Of a stretch of 64,000 nucleotides of DNA, positions 35,501-45,800 are shown one piece after another. Origin of the DNA: Symmetrospora coprosmae (taxonomy: Eukaryota; Basidiomycota; Cystobasidiomycetes; Symmetrosporaceae); assembly GCA_008802785.1 (NCBI GenBank), contig VUYT01000025.1:124001-188000 (forward strand). Reading direction: 5' to 3'. The position numbers were made by a program, and so were the translations under genes. The notes under the pieces are model-generated. The model worked only from the letters and a program-made list of their open reading frames with translations, was not told the DNA's origin and searched no databases. The first letter of the stretch is position 1, and every line of letters begins with the position of its first letter.

Positions 35501-37936
35501 CTTCGAGAAGCCTATCTGTCCATCGGAAGCATCCTGGCTCGACCCAAACAGGCATACGGCGAGCTTGTACCCTTCTTCGGGATGCTGGGACGGGACTTCG
35601 CGGTCGTGAGTGCTAGTTTCTTGACGAGATCGAACGAAAGATGGAGCTGACCGCTTCATCCTGCAGAACATGCGGCCGTTTTTCGTCCATTTCGACTACG
35701 AGCAAACGCATAACATGCTCAAGAAGTGCGCCATCATCGTACCCCGGCTTCTCGCATGGTTGTCGAAATCGCCTGCTTTCTCCAGTCGGTACCGCTCTGT
35801 GCCGACTGCGCCAACGCGCAGGGAGGGCTTCCTCCGACAGAACCCAGCAGCATTCGCGCGGTCTGGAGAGACTTGGGAAGCCAACGAGGGTTGGCTGGCG
35901 AAAGTTGCCGAGATTGGAGCCGACATCCTGCAGCGCCTCGGACACGCTACCAGCGGAACAGAAGATCAGCGGATCCCGCTGATGGACGTCCTCTTCGACG
36001 ATTGCTGCCTGCGACCAGGGCACATCTGGCAGGGCACCTGGCTCACAGACGGCGTCACAGTCTGCCTGCGCATGCTAGATCTCCGCACCATCACCCTGCC
36101 AGCGGAAGGAAGCGCGACCGCTAAACTCAATCAGCGCGACCGCGTCGAACGTGCCAACCCAACAGCCGCCAACATTGCCAACCCCGTCCCTCTCGTCGAC
36201 CGCACCGTCTCGCAGATGTTCCTCTCTGTCCTCGCCGCGGACCCTAAAAGCTCCTACTGCAAGGTCGCCACCATCTCCCGGAGAGAGCTCGGCTACGCTT
36301 ATCGCCATGTCCCGGGCAGTGGGGTACGCAGGGTGTTCATACACAACACCTACGATCGCGTCGTGCGCCCCCCTCGGCAAGGTCTTGAGTCACCAGCTGT
36401 CGACAGGCCGAAAGAGATGTGCCGCAAAAAGAAGAAAATCAGCCAGCGACGGGCGGAGCATCCTCACTTTGGGACTCGGCGCATCAAGCTCGCAACAAAG
36501 GCATCCTCGAAGCAGAAGAATGGCCTCCCTGCATCCGTCCTACACGTTAGCCGCGATCGCAACGTCATCCTCGAGCAGATGGCCGCCATGGCCAACTCGC
36601 ACCACCAAGCGGTCCTCGTTCATCAAGCAGAGCAAGCACACCCTGCAGATAGCCCGGCAGTTGCCGCACAAGGCGAAGGGCCCATCGCGTCAGCTGCGCC
36701 TACTGCCACGAGCTCCGTACCGTCCATAGCCGCTCAGACCTCCGCCCTGCCAGCATCATCTACACCAGGCACCGCTCAGCAGGACACAGTCGCTGCGCCT
36801 CCGTCCCTCGCTGCACCTTTTAGCGCAGACCGTCCGCAAGAACTGATTGAGCAGTTCATCCGACTCGGACTCGACGAGGGCATCGCATTCACAATTGCCA
36901 TGGGCCTGCAGAACAGTCAGATCGATAGGAGTGCCGGTCTCGCCCTATCGTCGAAAGGTCTCGAGGCTATACGCCGCGAGGGCAACGTCCGGCAGTCGAC
37001 GCTGGAGAACAGCTTCCCCTGCGATTTCCAGGGCTTGTGGGCGGCCATCAAGCAGGCGCAGGAGTCGATCGACGCTTTGGATGAGGGTCCAGATGCCAGC
37101 TCTACACGCGTCATTCTGACGAACCAGATCAAGGAAGTGAGGCAGATAGATCAGGGTAAACGACGGCTCCTGCAGTCCGATCGTCAGTACGGCCTCACCA
37201 AGCTCCGAGCCTACCAAGCCAGGGACACGCTGTACAAGCGGTTTGCAGAGCAGCTAGCCCGCTTCATCTGGATCGATCTCACTACCCCTCTGCAACCTGC
37301 CTTTTGCGCTCTCGGCGACGGATGTGGCTTTGGACACGACGGCCGCAAGAACAAGAACCCGCCCTACGCGAAGCCGCTTATCAAGTTCGTCATGAACTGG
37401 ATGGAAGCCCGCGGCTATCCTTTCCTCGCTGTCTGGACCGACGAGGCGTTCAGCTCGCAGTGCTGCCCTGACCCTCTTTGCCGACGTCCGCCGGGAGCCT
37501 CGGACGACGATGCGAGCTGGCGACAAGAACTCGCTCAAGCGGGACCCTGCACGATGGAGAACCTCGTGTTCCGCTTACACTGGGTCCGCAGTCGGTGAGT
37601 ACAGGTACAACGATGCTCTTATTACCATTCTGGAACTGATGCATGCTCTCGTCTGACAGCATGTTCAAGCCATGGCGGAACGGCACCAATTCTCCCGTCT
37701 ACCGCATTCTGCAGTGCGAGACGTGCTTCCGTTCGTGGAACCGCGACATCAGCGCTTCTTTCTGTATATCGCAGATTGCCGAACACCAGCTCGTACACAA
37801 CGGCTTGCATCCTTGGAGACGGGAGGAAGAGGCCTTGGCCGCAGCAGGAGGTGCGACGGGCGGGGTAGGACACGGTGCGGGCAGTGCGATTGCACCAGGA
37901 GGCGCCGGCGAGGCGGTGCAACAGGAATTAGAATGA
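32522..37936 (+). CDS. XPG/FEN1-like nuclease fused to Fanzor/TnpB-like RuvC nuclease
   Basis: Exons 32522-32699, 32758-33017, 33089-33826, 33893-35605, 35667-37594 and 37660-37936 give 1,697 aa. The N-terminal part keeps the XPG/FEN1 acidic residues: D72 (VVVDVNGHF), D151 (YFIDNA), E282 and D284 (ADEADLS), D306 and D308 (LSPDSDFNFL) and D369 (IVGHDYHPGGLKGLG). A linker with Ala and Glu runs follows (residues about 560-640). The C-terminal part matches Fanzor/TnpB: GTWLTDGVTVCLRM, RuvC-I D1155 (AADPKSS, then ISRREL), the basic helix LRAYQARDTLYKRFAEQLARF, GDGCGFGHDGR, RuvC-II-position E1556 (WTDEAFSSQCC), zinc-ribbon C1563/C1568/C1625/C1628 and RuvC-III D1635 (WNRDISAS). Exon 4 is one unbroken 571-codon frame joining both halves, so the fusion is not an artefact of exon choice. 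Fanzors are RNA-guided nucleases in eukaryotes; activity here is inferred. Confidence 0.85.
34460..34560 (+). repeat. (GCA)n-rich tract coding polyalanine
   Basis: Interrupted GCAGCA units inside exon 4 of the fusion gene encode two Ala runs, followed by a Glu/Asp run. They mark the flexible linker between the nuclease halves. Confidence 0.85.
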
Positions 37937-37960
37937 ATGAGCGTCAGAATGACCTCTAGG

Positions 37961-37982
37961 GGAGAACTTTGTAAAGGTCTCC
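37961..37982 (+). terminator. hairpin just downstream of the fusion gene
   Basis: Nine-base arms with one mismatch around a 4-nt loop. It could be a 3'-end processing structure or part of a guide RNA scaffold; position is the only evidence. Confidence 0.3.
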
Positions 37983-38032
37983 TTGTCACTTAACAGCTGC
38001 CTAGTCGACAGTAATGCAGCAGATGCTCGGGC

Positions 38033-38113
38033 TCTTCACCTCCAACCTGACCTTCAGGCCCGCTGCTGCCAGCGAGACCCGTTCCAGGCGGAGACACCTC
38101 CTCACTCGTCGAG
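38033..38113 (-). repeat. 81-bp direct repeat, downstream copy
   Basis: Identical over 81 bp to 38592-38672, which is coding sequence in the last exon of the membrane-protein gene. On the minus strand this copy still reads STSEEVSPPGTGLAGSSGPE, but outside any gene. Confidence 0.95.
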
Positions 38114-38461
38114 CCGGTGCCATGCTGGATCGTAGAAGCGTCCATGTCTGCGATGCAATGCAATGCAGTGCAGTGCTCGCTAGGAGCAGCTGAGGATCGT
38201 GCGGATGGAGAAGGGCATCGGAGGCAGGCGTCTCTCGACACGCGAGCACGCGCAGGGCAAGCTTACTGTAAAGGAGACGCACTCGAGCACACGATACCAA
38301 CGCTGTAGTTGCGACACCCAGTAATATGCTACAAGACGACGACATGATTAACAGTAGCGCATAAACTACAGTGTGCGGAGCGACGCGAATTAGGTAGCGA
38401 CAGAGGCCGGCCAAGAGTCCATGGCTTTTGTCGAAAACTTGCATCTACGGGAAAGTCCTGA

Positions 38462-40235
38462 TCACTTGCTGATCCAGCCACGGCTGCTGTGCGGCTCGGA
38501 CGCGTAGTGCGCGAGCGTTGAGCCTTCGCTGACGAGCGTGCCATTGTCCGAGATGGCGCGCTGCCGGGCCAGGTCCATGCTCGTTGCCTGGTCTTCACCT
38601 CCAACCTGACCTTCAGGCCCGCTGCTGCCAGCGAGACCCGTTCCAGGCGGAGACACCTCCTCACTCGTCGAGTCCGGGTATCGCGATACGCTGCTGGCGT
38701 TTGTCACGGCGCGTGAGAGCTGGCCACCGAATGAAAGTCAACGTCAGTCGCGTTGCAGACCGGACAAATCGGGGAGCAAGACCCACCGCTGGTGTAGAGA
38801 TGTTCGCGGGATCGTTGGTCACGCGCAGCCCGCCAGTCGTCCCGAAGAGCTGCATGCTCGTCGCCGACGAGAGCGTTCCGGACTCCGAGGGCGCCCGTGC
38901 AGAGACAGGCCGGCTCTGCTGCCGGCCAGCTGGGTAGGACGGGAACGCCGCCATTTGCGGCATGGATCGCGGACCAGGGGCAGCAGAGTCGTATGTGCGG
39001 ACAGAAGCGAGACTCCGGGCGTCCTCGCTCGGGCGGCGCGTGTGCCCTAACGTGGCAGCGGTGGGCAACGGCGGGTCGAGGAAAGGGTTGTTCCTGTCGA
39101 GCCGGGCGGAGAGATGAGCAAGCGTCAGCGGCTGCAGCCACCCGACTGATGGCACCGGACAGATCCGTAAACTCACTCTCCGTGCGTCGAAGTGGGCGAG
39201 GGCGCCTCCTTCTCGTACTGCCGATTCTTGTCGGCAAAGGCTGCGGTCGGCACAAAGTCGCTAGTGTCCGAGAGACTTGAGACGCGTCTGTGGCGCTTGA
39301 CACCCGCTGCAGCAGCCATCCCGGCCGCTCCGGCCGCCGCGACGGTTGCGCCTCCGCCTAGCCCTTCGCTTCCCGCAAAGCTGCTCGCATCGTCATCGAC
39401 CAGGTTGAACCTTCGCGGGCCTCGAAGGCGCGCGCGACGGGCATTGTTGAGCAGCGAGTAGAGGTAAAGTGCGCCCGCGAGCGCGGCAAAGAAGAGCACG
39501 CCAAACAGGACTGCCACAATCAGGAGGGAGCGGCTGTCGAGGGCGCTCCCGCGGTTTGTGGCCACGCCATTCGGGTTCATGTACACGGTCTGTGTAACAA
39601 ATTCGGCGGTCCGCGCGCTGTCGAGGCACGAGGCGTCGTCGCTGGTTTCGACGAGTGCGGGCTCGGTAACCTGGCGGTAGGTCCCTGTGTGGTCAACGAG
39701 GGTGATCCTGTGCGATTGACGGAGAAGCAGCGAGTCAGATCACTGTCGCTGTCGTGTACGCAGGATGTGGTGCTGAAACCGGTGAAACGCACCAGGCGTA
39801 GCTACCCGCGGGCACGTCAGCTTTCCACGAGATGACATTGGAGTTGGCCGCTTCGGATGGCATGCCGGCTGAGTAGAATTGGACCTCAGCGGAGCTCGTG
39901 CAGAACGGGCAGATGTGGTCGAAGCTTACGAGTCGACTTCCAGTCGGAGCTGCGGTCTTCCTGGTAGACTGAAGCAGACCCGCAGGGCGTCAGACTAGGC
40001 CACAGTTTCCAATGCAGATAGTCCTCTGAACGTACATGACTCGACTCTGACGGGGAACTGGCCGCCCTGTGGTCGCATCAGATGCATCAGCCTTGCGTTG
40101 CACTTTGGCCGGACAGACTCGGTGGCGGCCCAGTACAAGGTAGAGAAAGAATCGCGAGCTCACCTGCCACGAGATGATGACATCCTGGCATTGCGCAACA
40201 GTCCCGTTGAAGACGGGCGGTGCTAGATCCGACAT
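38462..40235 (-). CDS. single-pass membrane protein with KNH-like ectodomain
   Basis: Proposed exons 40235-40164, 40066-40036, 39968-39930, 39868-39793, 39707-39178, 39093-38787 and 38720-38462 give 437 aa. The N-terminal part (GTVAQCQDVIISWQGGQFPVR... VISWKADVPAGSYAWITLVD) resembles the beta-sandwich of fungal Ser-Thr-rich GPI/Kre9-like surface proteins. A transmembrane segment follows (LLIVAVLFGVLFFAALAGAL), then RRARLRGPRR and a long Ser/Pro-rich cytoplasmic tail. The 5' exon junctions are uncertain: an alternative with an 11-nt exon (40036-40046) also keeps the frame. The ATG at 40235 lacks a signal peptide, so an upstream exon is likely. A surface sensor or receptor role is inference. 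Confidence 0.6.
38592..38672 (-). repeat. 81-bp direct repeat, genic copy
   Basis: Lies in the last exon of the membrane-protein gene. The flanks of the two copies differ immediately at both ends. Confidence 0.95.
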
Positions 40236-41229
40236 GGCTCGCTGTGCGTGCTGCAAGTGGTGGACAATTGGCGGAAGGAGCCTCCTCGATAGGAACGGCG
40301 AGGCGAGTACTCGACTGCGAGCTGCAGAATCGTCCGAGAGCCGCTGCGACGATCTTCGGGACGCGACGACGCGCAGGTGCAGTCTCGCAGTGGCAAGCAG
40401 CGATGCTGTTCCTGGCCGTCGAATGCAGCAAAGCGAGGAGCAAAAGCCTTGGGAGTTTCTTCTGATGCCGTTCTTGAAGAAGCTTGGTCGACTTGGCGGC
40501 TAGGTGTGGCGAACAATGGCAAATGGGGACTGTACTCGTACATGCAGGGGCAGGAGAGAGGCATACATATGGCAGGAGCCTTGTCAGCCATGAGCGATAC
40601 ATGCAACATGTCGTGTTCGCTTTGCCTGGCTGGCCGCTGCGTCACCGTTGTGCTCACCTGGATCCAGCCTTGCAGAGACGGGCCGCTGGATATGTCCGAG
40701 CGATGGAAGAGAGCGCGATCGCTATCGCTATGCGCTGGAGAAAGGCGTCTTCGTATATCGCACTGCTCTCTACCTTCCTGCTGCTCGAGGGACGCAGAGG
40801 CTCGAGAGAGGTGCAGAGCAGAAGCCTCGTCGTGCTTTATCCGCGGGATTGGGGGTGCGCAGGTGGGGAAGCCCGACTCGGACGACATCGGCAACTTCAA
40901 TTTGCTCGGGCGGATGAGGTCTTCCAGCAAGCACGTCTTCCCCTCAGCACGCAAGGCACACCGTGTGTGTGTACAGCACATACAAGCCGATTGCGCAAGC
41001 GTCCGGGTTGGCCACCCCTTCCTCAGTGGGCTCCGATACGATACGTATTGCAGAGGAAGTATCGACGACAACAACGAATGAAAGCGCCGCGCAGTCCCTG
41101 ACAAGGTCTCCCATGTCCTTCTATGTCCTGCGAATGCGCAGCGGAAGGGGGTGGAACGGAACAAGGTCTCAGCCCGCCTGATGGCATCCAAGGAAACGGA
41201 CGCGCAGAGCGCAAGGGCCCTCCCGAAAC
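40236..41229. other. about 1 kb without a supported gene
   Basis: Long ORFs exist on both strands (336 aa minus, 234 and 205 aa plus), but none shows a domain or an intron-supported model. A short minus-strand frame (MYRSWLTRLLPYVCLSPAPA) near 40540-40600 could encode the missing signal peptide of the membrane protein. Confidence 0.4.
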
Positions 41230-42648
41230 TCACGTCTTCTTCGCAATGTTGCTGTACCCGATCCCCACACAGCTCAGCACGTAAATGTCCTTGCCGCCTG
41301 TCCGCACTTCGTTGCTCGCTTCTTCAATGTGTGCCGTACTGGGCAGGTCGGCGAGCAGGCGGACCTTCATCGTCACGCCGGTAAAGTCCTTCAGGTCACG
41401 CAGGAATTGGATGCTATTCGCCATGGCGCCGTAGAAGCAAGGCCGCGTTAGTAGAAGCCTCAGGGACAGTGGCAGAGGGAAGGGCAGACCCACAGCAGCG
41501 GCGACAACGGCCCGCAGATCCTGACGCGCCCCACGTCCTCGCTGCCCAAGGCCATGCACAGACACGCCAGCCACTCCATGCCCCTGTCGACACAGCTTCC
41601 CGCTGCGATATTGTCGAGCAGCTCAAACGCCGCTTGTGCGCCGAGCTCCTCTGGCGTCTTCTGCTCGAGATGCTCCGCGCGCTCCTGCTCGCCACTCCCC
41701 GTGGGCTGCGAGATGGCCTCTGCCGAGTGTATCGCGCTCGTCGTGCTCGTCGACACGAGGGTGAGGCCGTACCCGGGCGATTTACCCGCTTCCTGTCCGC
41801 GGTAGACGTCTGTGTAGATGCGCGTGTCGGCGCACAGCGGGCTCAGCACCTCCTTGGCGCCGTTCACGAGGCGCTGCGCAAAGGTGGGCGAGACGCGCAC
41901 GCTGTGTGCAATCCCGCGGATCTTGACGACTGACCCGGGAGAGATGAAGTTGTACCCTGGCTTGAGGGTGCGTATCGCCGGGCAGATGTACGTCACCTCG
42001 CCCCCGCCGGACGGGAGCAGGCCGCGCTTGACGATCCGCAGCTCGAGCGGCTGTGTGACGCTGGCGGGGAGGAAGGAGGAGAGGTGAGGGAGGTACGATG
42101 TGCGCATCGTGTCGGCCTGCGGGAGAGAGACGAGGGGGGGGGGGCAATGTGCGGTTTGAGCTCGGGTGTCACTGTTCTGCGGCGGAAGTGGCAAAACTGC
42201 AGGACGGGCCAGGACGGCGTCTTGCAGCGACAGATGCAGAGTGACCTACGGATACATCCCTCGGGCTGCTCGTGATGCCCTTGAGCGTCAGACGCAGCTC
42301 CTGCTTTCCAAAGAGGCCGAGCAAGAGCAGCGGCTCGAGGAACCACCCGACGGCTCGCGAGTCTGGGCACTGGTGCGTGATGCTGCCCCCCGTGACGAGG
42401 CCGGGCCGGACGTAGACCTCTGTTCCGGTGTAGTTTATCTCTACGACTGTGCCATTGGTGCAACGCTCGAGCAGCCTGAGGAAGGAGACCTCGTGCTCGC
42501 GTATCCCGGGATTCTCAGAGTTTGAGCGGATCTCTGCAATGTGCACGCTCCGCTGGCTGAGCACCGAGAGCAGGAGGCGGTACCGGAAGTTGCTGTGGCC
42601 AGTGAACCTGATGGCGCGGGAGGGAGCTGTCCCTGGTGGATTGGCCAT
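41230..42648 (-). CDS. RCL1: RNA 3'-terminal phosphate cyclase-like protein Rcl1
   Basis: Exons 42648-42250, 42116-41494 and 41413-41230 give 401 aa, close to the family's usual length. Recognisable segments are IRFTGHSNFRYRLLLSVLSQ, LKGITSSPRDVSADTMRTSYLPHL, KRGLLPSGGGEVTYICP, GMEWLACLCMALGSEDVGRVRICGPLSP and LIQFLRDLKDFTGVTMKV, ending GIGYSNIAKKT. The second intron has a textbook CTACTAAC branch point. Family knowledge: Rcl1 acts with Bms1 in early 18S pre-rRNA processing at the small-subunit processome in the nucleolus. It is divergent with the dynactin gene across a 196-bp promoter carrying a (CAG)n tract. Confidence 0.95.
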
Positions 42649-42844
42649 TTCTCTATATCCGTGTCGGAGGGAGGAGAGGAGGAGAAGCCAGATGGTCGGT
42701 CATCCTTGTCGAGGGAGAGAGAGGAGAGAAGTCGCAGGTCACGTTTTCGTTGCTCCGACAACACCTGTCACAGCAGAAGCAGCAACGACAGCAGCAGCAG
42801 CAGCAGCAGCAGCAGCATCGACGGCACATGCTGCAACGCACAAC

Positions 42845-45800
42845 ATGGCCACTGTCGCCGCCATCCCCATCCCCTTGAATGCCCACGTCCAGGTCGCGGC
42901 AGGGACAGGGCGCGTCCGCTTCGTCGGGCAGACGGCCTTCGCCGCGGGTAAATGGATTGGCATAGAGCTCGATGAGCAAGGAACAGGGAAGAACGATGGA
43001 ACAGTGCAGGTGCGCCCCTCCATCACTATGCTTTCCAAATGGTGCCTGCTTGGTGCTCTGAGCTTCATGGCTGATGCTGCCCGCTGCTTTCGGATGTATC
43101 GCCCCGATGGAACGGAACACGCGTTGATGGATGGATGGATGGACCTCCAACCCGCACGGTCGGACAGGGCAAGCCATACTTCACCCTCGAGAAACATGGG
43201 ACCCTGTCCGGCGTCTTTGTCCGTCCGTCCCAGGTCCAGCTGCTCGATCGTCACGATGCCAGCGTGCACGCGCAGGATGACCGCGAAGAGGAGGTGTTCG
43301 CCGTCCCTGCCCTCCCCAAGGTACGCTGGCGCCGTCCTGCGGGCTGCACGACAGGACAGACTGACTCACTGACGCAGCTCAATACCTCTGTTGAGCAGTC
43401 ACGGCCCGCATCTTCGGCTTCGGGAGTTTCGTCGTCCGCCGCCGCACAGGCACGAGCCAACCTTATGTCGCCCACAACGCCCGGCGCCGCATCCACCACA
43501 GGTACTCGCCGTCTCAGTGCACGGCCCCTAGGCTCCTCTGCTGCAGCGTCTCCCGCGCCCTCGCCGCGCGCATCCCTCTCGCGCACGCCGTCGTCTCTCT
43601 CGTCCGCCAGCAGTCAGAACGCGACATCCGCGTCTGTGCCTCCCCCAGCGCGCACGCGTCTGGCCGGAGGGGCCATCGCTCCTTCGACGCCGAGAGTCCC
43701 GTCGGGCGCGAGCTCCGCCTCTCCTTCGTCGTCCGCCGGTCCCTCGAGACGCGAGTCGCTTGCCGCCTCCACGGCCCCGCGCCCGCTGTCGGCTTCGACA
43801 GCATCCACGGCGACTGCAAGCTCCGCTACGCCTAGAAAGCCGCCTGCAGAGGCACGATCTGGTGCGGCTGCCCGCATTTCGCCGGCGACTCCGAGATCTG
43901 TGTTGCCCGCTTCAGGCCTCCCTTCGTCTGCAACGGGCAAGGCGCGGCCAGTCACGCCTCGAACCGAGTCCGCATCGAGACTTTCTGCCCCGCCTGCCAA
44001 CAGCAGCCGTGGCGATGAGGCACTGTCAGCAGTAGATGCCGTCTCGTCCCAGATGCAGCGAAACGTCAGCTCCAGCAGCAGCGCATCGACCAGCTCAGCG
44101 ATGAGCGCCGCGAGCCTCGCGCGTGCATCTACGTCTGCGCGGATACAGAGCCTCCAAAGGCAGCAGTCGTACCAGCGCACTAGACACGATATGCCTCCAT
44201 CACAGCCGCTACAGCAGGAGGACGGAGAAACCGATCAAGAAGATGGAATGGAAAATGCCGATCTGCCCATGCCTCCCAGCGCCACCGTTCAAGAAGGCGA
44301 GGGCTCGCCGTCACACCAGTCCATGCTGCGGCGGCAGAGCAAAGCCTCGAGCGTCTCCATAGATGCAGACGCCGAGCGGACGCGCTTCTCGCTGCAGCCA
44401 CCGGCGGTGATTGCGTCGTCGTCCGCGTCCGCTGGCACCGCTCCTGAGAAGCAGGTTCCGCTACGCGCACACGAGGAACTGCAGCTGCGGTACCGCCTGC
44501 TCGAGGCCGGGCGCGCCGAAGACCGCGAGCGCCTCAAGGAGATGGAGCGCCTCAAGGAGGACAGCGAGGCGTACGCGCTCGCCCGGCCAAAGCTGCAGGC
44601 CAAGCTCGTTGAGCTCGCCGGCGAGGTCAAGGAGCTAAGGAGAGAACGCAGGGAGCACGAAGCGGAGCGCGAAGAGCTGCAACGAAAAGTGGACGAGGCT
44701 GAGGAGCGGCTCGAGATGGAAATGCTCGACAAGGAGATGGCGGAGGAGAAGCTCGAGCAAGAGAATGCGGCGCTGGAAGCTGCGAGGGAGAAAGTCGCCG
44801 AGCTCGAGGTCGAGCTGGACGTCATGAGGAAAGAAGAGAGTGAGTCGAGTCGCCTGCGCCCGCGCTTGCGCCAGCTAGGCACAGCCTCTTGCTATGCTGA
44901 ATGAGTGCTACAGCCCGCATCGTGTCAGAGGCTGGCGGACCCGACTTGCCGACCGACGGCAGCGCTATAGGACGCGATTCACTCGCCTTCATACAGCTCG
45001 CTAAGCAGAACGAAAGGCTCAAAGAGGCGCTCATGAGGTGAGACGCCAGAGCAATCAAGCGAACCGAGACCGAGCACATACTGACATGAAGGTCGCGACG
45101 GTCACGCGTTTTCGTAGACTACGCGACCTGACCTCGCTCAATGAGCAAGAGTACAAGAGGCGTGTGCTGGATCTGGAGAAAGAGCTCGACCTAACAGCCG
45201 ACCTACAAGGTAAATCAGGGCTGCTCTGCACGAGCCGGATACAACGAAGCTGACTGTGACCGGCATTGGCGCGCCCTGTAGCATCCTTCGACGCTACTGT
45301 CGAGCAGCTCGAGCAGGCAGAGAGCATGGTCGAGAACCTGAAGCTGCAGCTGGACGACGCTATGGGCGCCGAGGATATGCTCGAGCATCTCACAGAGCGC
45401 AACCTCACGCTTAGCGAGGTGGGCAGCGGCACCAGGACACCGCCTCATGCGAAGTGCCGCAGTTACTGACGCGTGCTTTTTTTGGTATCGTGCAGCGCAT
45501 CGAGGAGATGCACGCTGTCATTCAGGATCTCGAGGCCCTCAAGGAGCTCAACGACGAACTCGAAGAGAATCACATAGAGAACGAGAAACAGATGCAGGAG
45601 GAACTCGGTACGTCTAGACCGCCTGAGCGAAAGAGTGATCGGGGGGAACCTGCAGCTGACACGATTGAGATGTGCAGACCTCAAGGAGTACCATCTACGC
45701 GAACAGCGGAAGCAGCTCGACACACTCGAAGACGGGATCCTGGATTACGAAGGTACGGTCTCACAGTTCCGAGAGCTTGTCGTCAGCCTGCAAGGGTAAG

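Larger units (their letters stand above)
37937..38461. other. 3' flank of the fusion gene, rearranged
   Basis: 525 bp without a supported gene. It contains an imperfect hairpin (37961-37982, arms GGAGAACTT / AAGGTCTCC, loop TGTA) 25 nt after the stop codon. It also has one copy of an 81-bp direct repeat (38033-38113) and a (TGCRA/TGCAG)n tract near 38148-38175. Confidence 0.5.

Noticed and set aside
32522-37936. Reading the XPG and Fanzor parts as two separate genes
   Set aside because: Exon 33893-35605 runs without a stop from the XPG region into the Fanzor region, and no promoter-like break is visible inside it.
20300-38115. Terminal inverted repeats or a classical transposase for the cluster
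   Set aside because: None could be found by eye at the edges, and no DDE, tyrosine-recombinase or HUH motif was seen.
40036-40046. 11-nt exon in the membrane-protein gene
   Set aside because: Keeps the frame, but the 31-nt exon 40036-40066 gives the better ectodomain reading ISWQGGQFPVR.
40223-41233. 336-aa minus-strand ORF and several + strand ORFs in the same kilobase
   Set aside because: No domain, no supported introns, and composition unlike neighbouring proteins; treated as noncoding.
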